Assembly (NCBI GenBank): GCA_963697565.1
Contig: CAVOOM010000009.1
Coordinates: 71,219-135,218 of the forward strand
Reading direction: 5' to 3'
Origin: CAWFSE01 sp963697565
Lineage (GTDB): Bacteria > Actinomycetota > Actinomycetes > CAVWCF01
DNA length: 64,000 nt
The translations under genes were made by a program, and so were the position numbers. Shown piece after piece: positions 8,514-18,032 of the stretch. Positions within the stretch are counted from its first letter, which is position 1. Each line of letters opens with the position of its first letter. Below the pieces are notes generated by a model that was not told the DNA's origin, searched no databases, and saw nothing but the letters and a program-made list of their open reading frames with translations.

Positions 8514-11500
8514 GCCTGCAGCGCGAGGCCGATCTCGGCACACCCCGGCGCCCCGGTGAGCCGAGCGTCGACGTCCGCATCGACGGGCGCCGCGTGGCGG
8601 TGCCGGCCGGCACCTCGGTCCTGCGCGCCGCCGCCGAGGCGGGCATCCCGGTGCCGCGGCTGTGCGCCACCGACTCCCTCGAGCCCTTCGGCTCCTGCCG
8701 GCTGTGCCTCGTCGAGGTCGAGGGCCGGGGCGGCACCCCCGCGTCCTGCACGACCCCGTGCGAGGACGGCATGGTCGTGCGCACCCAGACCCCGGCGCTG
8801 GAGCGGCTGCGCCGCGGCGTGATGGAGCTCTACATCTCCGACCACCCGCTGGACTGCCTCACCTGCCCGGCCAACGGCGACTGCGAGCTGCAGGACATGG
8901 CGGGCGTGGTCGGGCTGCGCGAGGTCCGGTACGGCTACGCCGGAGAGAACCACCTCGACGCGCCCACCGACGACAGCAACCCGTACTTCTCGTTCGACGC
9001 CAGCAAGTGCATCGTCTGCAGCCGCTGCGTGCGCGCCTGCGCCGAGGTGCAGGGGACGTTCGCGCTCACCATCGAGGGCCGCGGCTTCGACTCGCAGGTG
9101 AGCGCGGGCGGGCGGTCCTTCATGGACAGCGAGTGCGTCTCCTGCGGCGCGTGCGTGCAGGCGTGCCCGACCTCCACGCTGCAGGAGAAGACCGTCATCG
9201 ACCTCGGCACGCCGACGCGGCGCGTCGAGACCACCTGCGCGTACTGCGGGGTCGGCTGCTCCTTCGCCGCGGAGCTGCGCGGCGACGAGGTCGTGCGGAT
9301 GCTGCCGCTGAAGTCCGGCGGCGCCAACGAGGGCCACTCGTGCGTCAAGGGCCGCTTCGCCTGGGGGTACGCCACCCACGCCGACCGCGTCACCCGGCCG
9401 ATGATCCGGTCGACCACCGGTGAGCCCTGGCAGGAGGTCTCCTGGGACGAGGCGATCGGGTTCGCCGCCTCCCGGCTGCGGGAGATCCAGGAGCGGCACG
9501 GCGTCGACAGCATCGGCGGCATCACGTCGTCCCGCTGCACCAACGAGGAGGTCTACGTCGTCCAGAAGATGGTGCGCGCGGCCTTCGGCAACAACAACGT
9601 CGACACCTGCGCGCGGGTCTGCCACTCGCCGACCGGGTACGGCCTGTCGCAGACGTACGGCACCTCGGCCGGCACGCAGGACTTCGCCTCCGTCGCCGAC
9701 AGCGACGTCATCCTGCTGATCGGGGCGAACCCGACCGACGCCCATCCCGTCTTCGCCGCCCGGATGAAGCGGCGGCTGCGCGAGGGGGCGGCGCTCATCG
9801 TCGTCGACCCCCGCCGCATCGACCTCGTGCGGTCGGCCCACGTCGAGGCGGCCCACCACCTGGCCCTGCGGCCGGGCACCAACGTCGCGATCGTCAACGC
9901 GATGGCCCACGTCGATCGTGACCGAGGGTCTCGCCGACCGCGCGTTCGTGCAGGAGCGCTGCGACCCGGACGCCTTCGCCGCGTGGGAGGCGTTCATCCG
10001 GCAGCCGCAGAACTCCCCGGAGGCGATGGCCGAGGCCTCGGGAGTGCCGGCCGAGGACATCCGCGCGGCCGCCCGGCTCTACGCGCGGGGCCCGAACTCG
10101 GCCATCTACTACGGCCTCGGCGTCACCGAGCACAGCCAGGGCTCGACGATGGTGATGGCCATGGCCAACCTGGCCATGGTGACCGGCAACATCGGCCGCC
10201 GCGGGCGTCGGCGTGAACCCGCTGCGCGGGCAGAACAACGTCCAGGGCTCGTGCGACATGGGGTCGTTCCCGCACGAGCTCCCCGGCTACCGGCACGTCT
10301 CCGACGACGTCGTCCGCGAGCAGTTCGAGGCGGTCTGGGGGCTCGAGCTGCGGTCCCGGCCGGGCCTGCGCATCCCCAACATGCTCGACGCCGCCACGGC
10401 CGGCTCGTTCCGCGCGCTGTACATCCAGGGCGAGGACCTCGCCCAGTCCGACCCGAACACCACGCACGTCAAGGCGGCGCTGGCCGCGATGGACCTGGTC
10501 ATCGTCCAAGACCTCTTCCTCAACGAGACCGCGGCCTTCGCCCACGTATTCCTGCCGGGCACCTCGTTCTTGGAGAAGGACGGCACATTCACCAACGCCG
10601 AGCGCCGGATCAACCGGGTGCGCCCGGTGATGGCGCCCAAGACCGGGATGGCCGAGTGGGAGGTCACCTGCGCGCTGGCCACCGCGCTCGGCTACCCGAT
10701 GGCCTACGGCAGCGCGGCCGAGATCATGGCCGAGATCGCGGCGCTGACCCCGACCTTCGCCGGGGTCTCCTTCGAACGGCTGGACGAGCTCGGCAGCATC
10801 CAGTGGCCGTGCAACGCCGACCACCCCGACGGGACCCCGGTCATGCACGTCGGCACGTTCACCCGGGGCTTGGGCCGGTTCGTCCCCACGCCGTACGTGC
10901 CGACCGACGAGCGCGCCACCCGGCGCTTCCCGCTGCTGCTGACGACGGGCCGGATCCTGAGCCAGTACAACGTCGGCGCCCAGACCCGGCGCACGGCCAA
11001 CATCCAGTGGCAGGGCGAGGACCTGCTGGAGATCCACGAGGCCGACGCCGGCGTGCGGGGGATCGAGGACGGCGCCTGGGTTGAGCTGTCGAGCCGGGTC
11101 GGCAGCACGGCCATGCGGGCGCGCATCACCGACCGGGTCCCGCCCGGCGTCGTCTACACCACGTTCCACTTCCCGGTGAGCGGGGCGAACGTGGTCACGA
11201 CCGAGTACTCCGACTGGGCCACCAACTGCCCGGAGTACAAGGTCACCGCTGTCGAGGTGAGGCCCACGTTGCGCGCGGGCGGCCCCGCATCGGCCGAGCA
11301 CCTGGGGCTTCAACCCGCGGAGCCCCAGGATCCGCAGGGGGCCGCGGCGCTGGTGCGGATGGCCGAGCAGATCGCCGCGAACCACGCCAACCTTGGCGCC
11401 GCCCAGGCGGGGGAGGCCGTCGCGCGGCACCTCGACCGATACTGGACCGACGAGATGCTGGCGGGGCTCGCCGATCACCTCGCGACGCATCCCGGCTCGC

Positions 11501-11559
11501 TGTCCGAGGTCGTGCAGGCCGCCCTCAGGCGGCGGCCGCCGCCTCCAACTGCTTCTTGA
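8510..11559 (+). CDS. fdsA: NAD-dependent formate dehydrogenase alpha subunit fused to delta subunit (two frame shifts)
   Basis: Catalytic molybdopterin subunit oxidising formate to CO2. The repaired length is about 1015 residues; one extra base near 9914 and one near 10199 interrupt it. N to C: a [2Fe-2S] ferredoxin domain (LCATDSLEPFGSCRLC), the NuoG-like HPLDCLTCPANGDC site, two 4Fe-4S motifs (KCIVCSRCVRAC and ECVSCGACVQAC), the Mo-domain cluster CAYCGVGC, and the molybdenum ligand Cys in ARVCHSPTGYG near residue 370, so not a selenoprotein. The last ~70 residues (from RMAEQIAANHANLG) match the separate FdsD subunit of other species and follow a Pro/Ala linker without a stop. The 3' end overlaps the convergent gene by 35 bases. 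Confidence 0.93.
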
Positions 11560-11968
11560 TGTTGGCCAGCAGGAGCTCAAGGCCGTCCACGTGCTCCTTG
11601 ACCATCATCTTCTCGAAGGTCTTCCCCACGGCCGGGACATTCACGTGCCACTCGCCCTGCGCCGTCAGCTTCGTGCCGCCGTCCACGGGCTCGAACGTGA
11701 AGGTCCAGGTCGGGTGCTCCAGCGCGAAACCGACCTCGGCCGTGATCCGCTCGGGGCGGACGACCTCGGTGTACTCAATGCCCGCCTCCATGTGGAAGCC
11801 CAGCCAGTGCATCCACAGCCGAGCCGAGGACCCGACGCCGTCCGGCGTCAGCACGACATCCGCCAACGCGACGTCAGGCCAGTCCCACAACTTCTTGATA
11901 TCCAGCGCGTAGTCGAACACCTCCTCGACTGGGGCGGCAATGGTCACGCTCCGCGTCAACTTCGCCAT
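11525..11968 (-). CDS. SRPBCC (START-like) ligand-binding protein
   Basis: 147 residues from the ATG at 11968, which has GAGGGG nine bases upstream; an ATG at 11977 directly abuts that site and is less likely. The pattern LTRSVTIAAPVEEVFDYALDIKKLWDWP, then a central GTKLTAQGEWHVNVPAVG strand and a long C-terminal helix, is the polyketide-cyclase/START-like helix-grip fold, which binds hydrophobic ligands. The specific ligand is unknown. The 3' end overlaps the formate dehydrogenase gene by 35 bases, which may partly reflect an indel in either tail. Confidence 0.82.
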   Translation of the reverse strand: MAKLTRSVTIAAPVEEVFDYALDIKKLWDWPDVALADVVLTPDGVGSSARLWMHWLGFHMEAGIEYTEVVRPERITAEVGFALEHPTWTFTFEPVDGGTKLTAQGEWHVNVPAVGKTFEKMMVKEHVDGLELLLANIKKQLEAAAAA

Positions 11969-12197
11969 CGAACTCATCCCCTCTTCACTCGATCCACCAA
12001 CTCCACCTTCAGCCAAGTCCGCATCCCGCCCGCTTTCCAGAGCCGGAGGGCCTCAATGCACGGCATGGCTCACCGCCGTCGGGCGGCACGGCGTCAGGTC
12101 CGGCGGCGTGGTGGGAGAGGTCGGCACCGGGCTCGCGGTCGGTCAGGCGGGGAGGTCTCTGCGCGACGGCATCCCGAGGCCGGGCTGGCTCATGACG

Positions 12198-12274
12198 TGG
12201 GGTGAGTGACGGGACTTGAACCCGCGGCCACCTGGACCACAACCAGGTGCTCTACCAGCTGAGCTACACCCACC
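12198..12274 (-). tRNA. tRNA-His (anticodon GTG)
   Basis: The minus strand gives a complete cloverleaf. Acceptor GTGGGTG pairs with CACTCAC through one G-U. Anticodon arm CCTGG-TTGTGGT-CCAGG gives anticodon GTG. The expected G at position -1 (complement of 12274), discriminator C, and an encoded CCA (12198-12200) are all present. It lies just downstream of orn on the same strand, a neighbourhood common in actinobacteria. Confidence 0.96.
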
Positions 12275-12370
12275 GCGCGGCCCGGGGGCCGGCAGCCCGA
12301 AGGCCGGGGCCGAGTGTACGGGAGGCCGGCGGGTGCCCGGTAATCCCTGACCGCGACCCGGTGCGGACGA

Positions 12371-12988
12371 TCAGCCCTCGGCCGGGGCCGGCATGCCGTA
12401 CTGCGCGGCGATCGCGCGCGCGGTCGCCGTGTCGGGGCCAGGCGCCGGCACGAAGAGCGCCGCCCGGTAGAACCGCAGCTCCTCGATGCTGTCGCGGATG
12501 TCGGCCAGCGCCCGGTGGCCGCCTTGCTTCGCCGGGGCGTTGAAGTAGACCCGCGGGTACCACCGCCGCGCCAGCTCTTTGAACGACGAGACGTCGACCA
12601 GGCGGTAGTGCAGGTGCGCCTCCAGCGCTGGCATGTCGCGGGCGAGGAACCCGCGGTCGGTGTAGACCGACGAGCCGCACAGCGGGGCCTTGCGCGGCTC
12701 GGCCACATGGCCGGCGACGTAGGCGAGCACCTGGCGCTCGGCCTCCTCCAGGCTCACGGTCTCGGGGCCGGCCAGGGCCTCCAGCAGCCCCGAGGCGGTG
12801 TGCATCTGCACCACGAACTCGTCCATCTGGTCGAGGGCGGCCTGCGGCGGGGCGATCAGCACGTCGATGCCCTCGTCGAGCACGTTGAGATCGGCGTCGG
12901 TGACGATCGCCGCGACCTCGACCAGCGCGTCGTGGACAAGGTCCAGGCCGGTCATCTCGCAGTCGATCCAGACCAGGCGATCGGTCAC
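12371..12988 (-). CDS. orn: Oligoribonuclease
   Basis: 3'-5' exoribonuclease that degrades di- to short oligoribonucleotides, including pGpG from cyclic-di-GMP turnover. 205 residues from a GTG at 12988 with GGAGG seven bases upstream. The DEDDh catalytic residues are visible: D and E in VWIDCEMTGLD at the N-terminus, D in SSVYTDRGFLARDMP, and H/D in GGHRALADIRDSIEELRFY near the C-terminus. FNAPAKQGGHRALAD corresponds to the usual KxxxHRAxxDI block. Length is normal for the family. Confidence 0.96.
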   Translation of the reverse strand: MTDRLVWIDCEMTGLDLVHDALVEVAAIVTDADLNVLDEGIDVLIAPPQAALDQMDEFVVQMHTASGLLEALAGPETVSLEEAERQVLAYVAGHVAEPRKAPLCGSSVYTDRGFLARDMPALEAHLHYRLVDVSSFKELARRWYPRVYFNAPAKQGGHRALADIRDSIEELRFYRAALFVPAPGPDTATARAIAAQYGMPAPAEG

Positions 12989-13061
12989 GCGGGTGCCTCC
13001 AGGGGCGGGATACTGGGGCCGAGCAACGATGCTCGGCCGGTCGACACGAGGGTAGGGGGTC

Positions 13062-14448
13062 ATGGCCACCGCACCTGTGCTGGCCTTCCACGGCGGCGTC
13101 GGCACGGTCACCGGCAGCCGGTTCGCGCTTGGAGACCCATCAGGCCCGCGTCCTGGTCGACGCCGGCCTCTTCCAGGGCCTGCGCGAGCTGCGCCGCCGC
13201 AACTGGGACCCCCCGCCGTTCGACCCGGCCCGGCTCGACGCGGTGCTCCTCACCCACGCCCACCTCGACCACTGCGGCTACCTCCCACGGCTGGCCAGGG
13301 ACGGCCTCACCGCGCATGTGCTCGCCTCGCCGTACACCGCCGAGCTGGCCGAGATCGTGCTGCGCGACAGCGCGCACCTGCAGGAGGAGGACGCCCGCTA
13401 CGCCGCGGAGAAGGGCTTCTCCAAGCACGCCCACCCGGAGCCGTTGTACGACACGGCCGACGTCGAGACCGCTCTGCGGCTGTTTGAGCCGCTGCCGTTC
13501 GGTGAGCGCCGCGCGATCGCGGCGGGGGTCCACGCCACCCTGCATCCGGCCGGCCACATCCTCGGGGCCTCGGTGGCCGAGGTCGAGGTGGACGGCCGGC
13601 GGGTGGTCTTCAGCGGCGACCTCGGGCGCGCCAACCACCCGCTCATGGAGCCCCCCGGCCCGCCGCCGGCCGCCGACGTCATCGTGGTCGAGTCCACCTA
13701 CGGCAACCGCCGGCACGAGCCCGACGGCCAGGTGCTGGCCGACGCCATCCGGCGCACCGTCCAGCGCGGGGGCTCGGTGCTGATCCCGGCGTTCGCGGTC
13801 GACCGCACCGAGGTGCTGCTCCAGGCGCTGCGGCGGCTCGTCCGCCTCGGCGAGATCCCCGACCTGCCCGTCTGGGTGGACAGCCCGATGGCGCTCGCCG
13901 CCCTCGAGGTCTACCGGCGGGCGGTGCGCGAGGGCTCGCCCGAGCTGCGCGACGACGTCGTACGCGCCGGCGGCGACCTCTTCGACCCCGGCCGGCTGCG
14001 CGAGGCCCGAACGGCCGAGCAGTCGATCGCGCTCAACGCCCCCAGCGTCCCGAGCATCGTGATCTCCGCCTCGGGGATGGCCTCGGGCGGCCGCGTCGTG
14101 CACCACCTCCGGGCGATGCTGCCCGACCCGCGCAACACGGTCGTCCTCGTGGGATACCAGGCCATCGGCACGCGCGGGCGCGACCTCGCCGAGGGGGCCA
14201 CCCAGCTGAAGATGCACGGGCGGTACGTCCCGGTGCGCGCCGAGATCGCGCAGGCGCAGGCCTTCTCGGTGCACGCGGATGCAGACGAGCTGATCGGGTG
14301 GCTGGCCTCCACGCCGAAGGCGCCCGAAGCCTGCTACGTCGTCCATGGCGAGCCGGACGCCTCGGCCGCGCTGGTCCAACGCATCGGCGCCGAGCTCGGC
14401 TGGCTGGCGGTGGCCCCGCGGCCGGGGGACCGGGTCCGCCTCGACTAG
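13062..14448 (+). CDS. MBL-fold beta-CASP ribonuclease-like hydrolase (one frame shift)
   Basis: Predicted zinc-dependent RNA-processing nuclease of the metallo-beta-lactamase/beta-CASP (YSH1/CPSF-like) group, about 461 residues. The ATG at 13062 begins LAFHGGVGTVTGSRFAL, the typical first strand. One extra base at 13129-13130 shifts the frame, after which ETHQARVLVDAGLFQG continues. Zinc ligands are in LTHAHLDHCGYLP (HxHxDH), HPAGHILGA and FSGDLGRANHP. The beta-CASP part has VESTYGNRRHE, VLIPAFAVDRTE and SASGMASGGRVVHHL, and the final histidine is in AFSVHADADEL. It ends 8 bases from the convergent nitroreductase gene. Confidence 0.9.
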
Positions 14449-14455
14449 CCCGCGG

Positions 14456-15460
14456 TCACTCCTCGGCGAGGACGTCCGCCCCGTCCAGGACCTCCTCGAC
14501 CGGTCGCCGCGGGATGGGCGGCGCCGCCGCCCCGTAGCCCAGCCGCAGCAGCATCTGGGGGTAGCCGATCCCGGCTCTGGGGTCGCGCACCAGCCAGCGC
14601 AGGTCGGCGCGCTCCAACGGCTGGTTGGCGAACGAGGCCGACACGCCCTCGATGGTGGCCACCAGCAAGACGCGCTCCAGGGCGGCGCCTGCCCGGATCC
14701 ACGCCGCGCGGTCATCGTCGCGGGTGGCGAGCACGCCCAGCGTGGGGGTCCGCTCGAACGACTCCTGCTGGCGGCCCTCGATCGGCCGGCCGCGCCGCAG
14801 ATCGCGGAACGGCGCATGCGGGTCGTCGGGGAGCGGCCCGAGCGCGTAGCCCGGAACGCCGTCCATGCGGTCGGGCGGGACACCCGTCCACTCGGCGGCC
14901 TCCGCCGCGAGCTCCGGGTTGAGATCGCGTTCGAGGTCGCCGGCATGGATGAGCTGCACGATGCGGCCCAGCTCGTGCGGGTCGGTCACCAGCCGCAGAT
15001 CCGCCCCCTCGGCGGCGGCGGCGTCGATCAGCGCGCTCTGCACGCTCTGCGGGAGCGGGCGGTCCTCGAACGGCCCCCGGTGGGTGTGCCGCAGGGCGAT
15101 CGCGTCGTAGAGGGCCCCGGCCATCCCGGAGCGCGCGTCGCGCCCCGACAAAGTGACCCGCGCCACCACGAGCGGGTCGCCGGGGTCCGGCAGCAGCCGG
15201 GTGGTCGGCTCATATCCGAAGTGCTCGGCCGCCACCTGCAGGTTGAGCAGCGCGGCGCCGCAGGACACGAGCATCGAGCGGCCCTCGGGGTCGACGTGCA
15301 CCAGCTGGCGCCCGCTGTCGGCGCGCAGCCACACGTCCGCGCCGTCGACCTCGAACCGCCAAGGCTGGGTGTTGTGGATCGACGGAGCGGCGACGGCCGC
15401 CTCCAGCAGAACGCGCACGTCGTCGGCCGAGGGGGTGGGACGGGACGTGGTCGCGGGCAT
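14456..15460 (-). CDS. Acg-family nitroreductase-like FMN-binding protein
   Basis: 334 residues with two nitroreductase-like halves. The N-terminal block LLEAAVAAPSIHNTQPWRFEV is diagnostic of the Acg/Rv2032 family, which in mycobacteria is strongly induced in hypoxia by DosR and is thought to sequester flavin rather than reduce nitro compounds. It lies 21 bases downstream of a universal stress protein gene on the same strand, the classic dormancy-regulon pairing, and both are behind a DosR-like box at 16498-16517. Confidence 0.88.
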   Translation of the reverse strand: MPATTSRPTPSADDVRVLLEAAVAAPSIHNTQPWRFEVDGADVWLRADSGRQLVHVDPEGRSMLVSCGAALLNLQVAAEHFGYEPTTRLLPDPGDPLVVARVTLSGRDARSGMAGALYDAIALRHTHRGPFEDRPLPQSVQSALIDAAAAEGADLRLVTDPHELGRIVQLIHAGDLERDLNPELAAEAAEWTGVPPDRMDGVPGYALGPLPDDPHAPFRDLRRGRPIEGRQQESFERTPTLGVLATRDDDRAAWIRAGAALERVLLVATIEGVSASFANQPLERADLRWLVRDPRAGIGYPQMLLRLGYGAAAPPIPRRPVEEVLDGADVLAEE

Positions 15461-15481
15461 GCAGGCCTCCAGGTGCGGGCG

Positions 15482-16393
15482 TCAGCCCACGCGGACGATG
15501 GCGACGGGGCAGTACGCGTGATGCAGCACGGAGTGCGACACGGACCCCAGCAGCAGGCTCGCGAAGCCGCCGCGGCCGCGGCTGCCGACGGCGACCAGCG
15601 CCGCCCCCTTGGATGCCTCGATCAGGATCTTGGCGGCCTTGCCGTGGTGGACGATCGTGCGCACATCCACATCGGGGTACTCCTCCCGCCAGCCGGCCAG
15701 GGCCTCGGCGGTCGTGCGCAGCTCGTCTGAGGCCACCTCGTCGAGGGGGACCGGCAGCACCACGGGGGTGCCGATGGCGTCGACCGTCGGCGCGTACCAG
15801 CCGTGGGCCACGGTCAGCCCGCACTGGCGCCGCGAGGCCTCCTGGAAGGCGAACGCCAGCGCGGCCTCGGAGATCTCCGAGCCGTCGACGCCGACGACCA
15901 CGCGCCCGGCCTCCGGCCCGGGCGGCACGTCGGCGTGCTCGCGGTGGATCACCACGGGGCAATGCGCGTGCCCCGCGACCTGCACACCGGTGGAGCCGAT
16001 GAGGAGCTCGCTGAAGCTGTCGAGTCCGCGCGAGCCCAGCACGATCAGGGAGGCGCGCTCAGACTCCGCGACGTCGAGCATCGCCGTGACGGGAGGCCCG
16101 CTGACCAGTCGGCCCTCGACAGCGACCCCGCCGGCGTGGGTGCGCGCGTGCTCGACCTCGGTGTCCAGCGAGTCTTGGGCGCCCTGCTTGACCGCGTCGA
16201 ACGACGGGCCGGGGACCGCTGCACCCATCGCGACGGGAGGCAGCGGCATGGCCCAGGCATGGACGGCGATGAGGGCCAGGCCGCGCTGGGCGGCAGCCGC
16301 CAAGGCCCAATCCAAGGCGAGGCGCGAGGTGTCTGAGCCGTCGACGCCGACGACGACAGGGCCGGTGAGGTGTGCGGCGCTCTGGTCGGGCAT
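15482..16393 (-). CDS. Tandem-domain universal stress protein
   Basis: 303 residues from the ATG at 16393 with AGGAGG five bases upstream. Two Usp domains are visible, each starting VVVGVDGSD/E. Each ends with an ATP-binding G-2x-G-9x-G(S) pattern: LGSRGLDSFSELLIGSTG in the first and VGSRGRGGFASLLLGSVS in the second. Tandem ATP-binding USPs of this kind belong to the hypoxia/dormancy response in mycobacteria. The downstream partner is the Acg-like gene, and a DosR-type palindrome lies about 108 bases upstream of the start. Confidence 0.93.
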   Translation of the reverse strand: MPDQSAAHLTGPVVVGVDGSDTSRLALDWALAAAAQRGLALIAVHAWAMPLPPVAMGAAVPGPSFDAVKQGAQDSLDTEVEHARTHAGGVAVEGRLVSGPPVTAMLDVAESERASLIVLGSRGLDSFSELLIGSTGVQVAGHAHCPVVIHREHADVPPGPEAGRVVVGVDGSEISEAALAFAFQEASRRQCGLTVAHGWYAPTVDAIGTPVVLPVPLDEVASDELRTTAEALAGWREEYPDVDVRTIVHHGKAAKILIEASKGAALVAVGSRGRGGFASLLLGSVSHSVLHHAYCPVAIVRVG

Positions 16394-16497
16394 GGCGACC
16401 TCCTCGCGACTGCGGGACCGGTGCGCAGGGGGAAGGCCCGAGCGCACACCGGCCACGACCGGACGCCTTCAGGATGCCGCTCCGCGGGCGGCGCGTG

Positions 16498-16517
16498 ATC
16501 GGGCCGATGGTCCCGAC
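16498..16517 (-). promoter_or_regulatory. DosR/DevR-like operator upstream of the usp-acg operon
   Basis: On the minus strand the 20 bases read GTCGGGACCATCGGCCCGAT. The known mycobacterial DosR consensus is TTSGGGACTWWAGTCCCSAA, with GGGACTTTCGGCCC a frequent natural core; this core differs from the latter at two positions. It lies about 108 bases upstream of the universal stress protein start, in the right orientation and next to two gene types that DosR controls. No dosR/dosS gene is in the window, so the regulator's presence is inferred. Confidence 0.55.
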
Positions 16518-16552
16518 TCGGGGGGTCCCTGGGCCGGGATTCGGCCCTGGGA

Positions 16553-17890
16553 CTAGCCGCCGAACTCCCAGTGCCACGGCTCGGGCTTGCTGCCGCCCTG
16601 CTGCGCCCACGACGGGAGGTACCAGCCAAAGCGCGGCGCGTTGGCCCGCATCCACTGGTGGGTCACCGAGCTGAACGAGTTGATGCCGTCGCACAGGTCG
16701 ACGGCCTGGCCCCACCCGTGGTTGGAGGTGCCTGGGGCGGCGGCGAGGACGGGCTTCAGCGCCTTGAGCGCCACCTGCTGGGCGTACGAGCGGTAGGAGT
16801 CCGTGACGCAGATCGGCTTGCCGAAGGTGCCCGCGTAGTCGCGGCTCATCCGGTCGAAGGCGGCCGCGGCGTCGCCGCGGAGGAAGTGGTACGGGTAGCC
16901 CCAGACCGACTTCAGGGCCGCCTTGGGGATGCAGCCGTTGCGGTAGCCACCTCGGGTGGCCGGGAGCGGGTTGGCGCAGCCGTCGGCCAAGGCCGGGATG
17001 CCCTGGGCCTGCTCCCGGGCCCGGCGCTTGGCGTCCTCTGCGGCGCGCCGCAGCGCCTCGGCGCGGGCCTTCTCCATCTGCTGGGCGCGGTCGGTCGCGG
17101 CGGCCGCGCCGGCCTGGCTTGCCGCGCGCGCGGCGTCCACGGCGGCGACCTGGCGCTTCTGCTGCGACGCGAGCGCGGCGGCCTGCTGGCGGGCTGCCGC
17201 TGCGGCGGCCTCCGCTGCCTCGGCCTGCTGCCGGGAGGCCTCGGCTTGGGCCCGGGCCGCCTCGGCCTGCTGATGGGCCTGGTCGGCCAAGTCCTGGGCC
17301 GCCTTCGCCGCGGCGCGGGCCGCCTCCAGGTCGTCCACGACGCCAGAGCTGGTGGTTCCCACGATCCGAACGGACTGCAGGCGCCGGGCGAATTCGGCTG
17401 GGTTGCCGGACTCCAGCAGCGTCCCGTACTGCGCGAGCTGGCCGTACTGGCCCTGCCGGTAGAGCGACGATGCGTACCGCCGCAGCTTGGTGCGAGCCTC
17501 ATCTTCGCCGGCCTTCGCCGTGGCGAACTGCGCGGCAGCGGCCTCGGCGGCGGCGCGCGCCTGGCCTTCGGCGGCGCGGGCCTGGGCCTCGGCGGCCCGG
17601 GCCTGGCCGGCCTGCCCGGTCGCGTCGTTGAACTGCTGCAGCGCGGCGCTGGACTGGTTGGCGAGGTCCTGCAGGCGGGTCTGCTCGGCTGCGAGCTGCC
17701 TGCTTTGGGCGACCGCCTGGGCGGCCAGCTGCGCCGCCTTGGCCTTCTCCGCGGCGATCTGGGCCGGGGTCGGGACCGGGTTCTTGGCCGACGTCGCGGC
17801 CGCCGGCACGCCGAGGGTCGCCACCACGGCGAAGGCCGCGGCGAGGGCGAACAAGCGCGTGCGGGGACGTGCGGGCAGTCGGGGCGTCAC
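16553..17890 (-). CDS. Exported coiled-coil D-alanyl-D-alanine carboxypeptidase (VanY/M15 type)
   Basis: 445 residues. A signal peptide is clear at the start (RTRLFALAAAFAVVATLGV ending AAATSA). Residues ~45-270 form a long Ala/Gln/Arg coiled coil with heptads, as in peptidoglycan hydrolase regulators. Residues ~320-445 are an M15 (VanY-like) metallopeptidase domain: VTDSYRSYAQQ, the zinc motif SNHGWGQAVDLCDG and the final HWEF histidine in EPWHWEFGG. It should trim stem peptides in the cell wall, with the coiled coil positioning it. Its stop is 159 bases upstream of the usp start, so it is probably not in that operon. Confidence 0.9.
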   Translation of the reverse strand: MTPRLPARPRTRLFALAAAFAVVATLGVPAAATSAKNPVPTPAQIAAEKAKAAQLAAQAVAQSRQLAAEQTRLQDLANQSSAALQQFNDATGQAGQARAAEAQARAAEGQARAAAEAAAAQFATAKAGEDEARTKLRRYASSLYRQGQYGQLAQYGTLLESGNPAEFARRLQSVRIVGTTSSGVVDDLEAARAAAKAAQDLADQAHQQAEAARAQAEASRQQAEAAEAAAAAARQQAAALASQQKRQVAAVDAARAASQAGAAAATDRAQQMEKARAEALRRAAEDAKRRAREQAQGIPALADGCANPLPATRGGYRNGCIPKAALKSVWGYPYHFLRGDAAAAFDRMSRDYAGTFGKPICVTDSYRSYAQQVALKALKPVLAAAPGTSNHGWGQAVDLCDGINSFSSVTHQWMRANAPRFGWYLPSWAQQGGSKPEPWHWEFGG

Positions 17891-18032
17891 GCAGGAGTCA
17901 TCGGCACCTCCGCCCGAGCCCCTAAGCGGGCGTCTCGCGATCTGGACGTCTGCGCCGCCGCCACGGCCGATAATCGCAACTGCGTCTGGGTCGCGGCCCG
18001 GGCTTCCTTGACCCCCATGCGCGGAGGGCTCA

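Noticed and set aside
8180..10060. 626-codon minus-strand frame opposite formate dehydrogenase
   Set aside because: The plus strand carries every iron-sulfur and molybdenum motif of FdsA; the antisense frame has none.
16537..16548. GGGATTCGGCCC between the VanY-type and usp genes as another DosR core
   Set aside because: Two bases shorter than the 14-base core; it overlaps the end of the VanY-type region and could be coincidence in GC-rich DNA.
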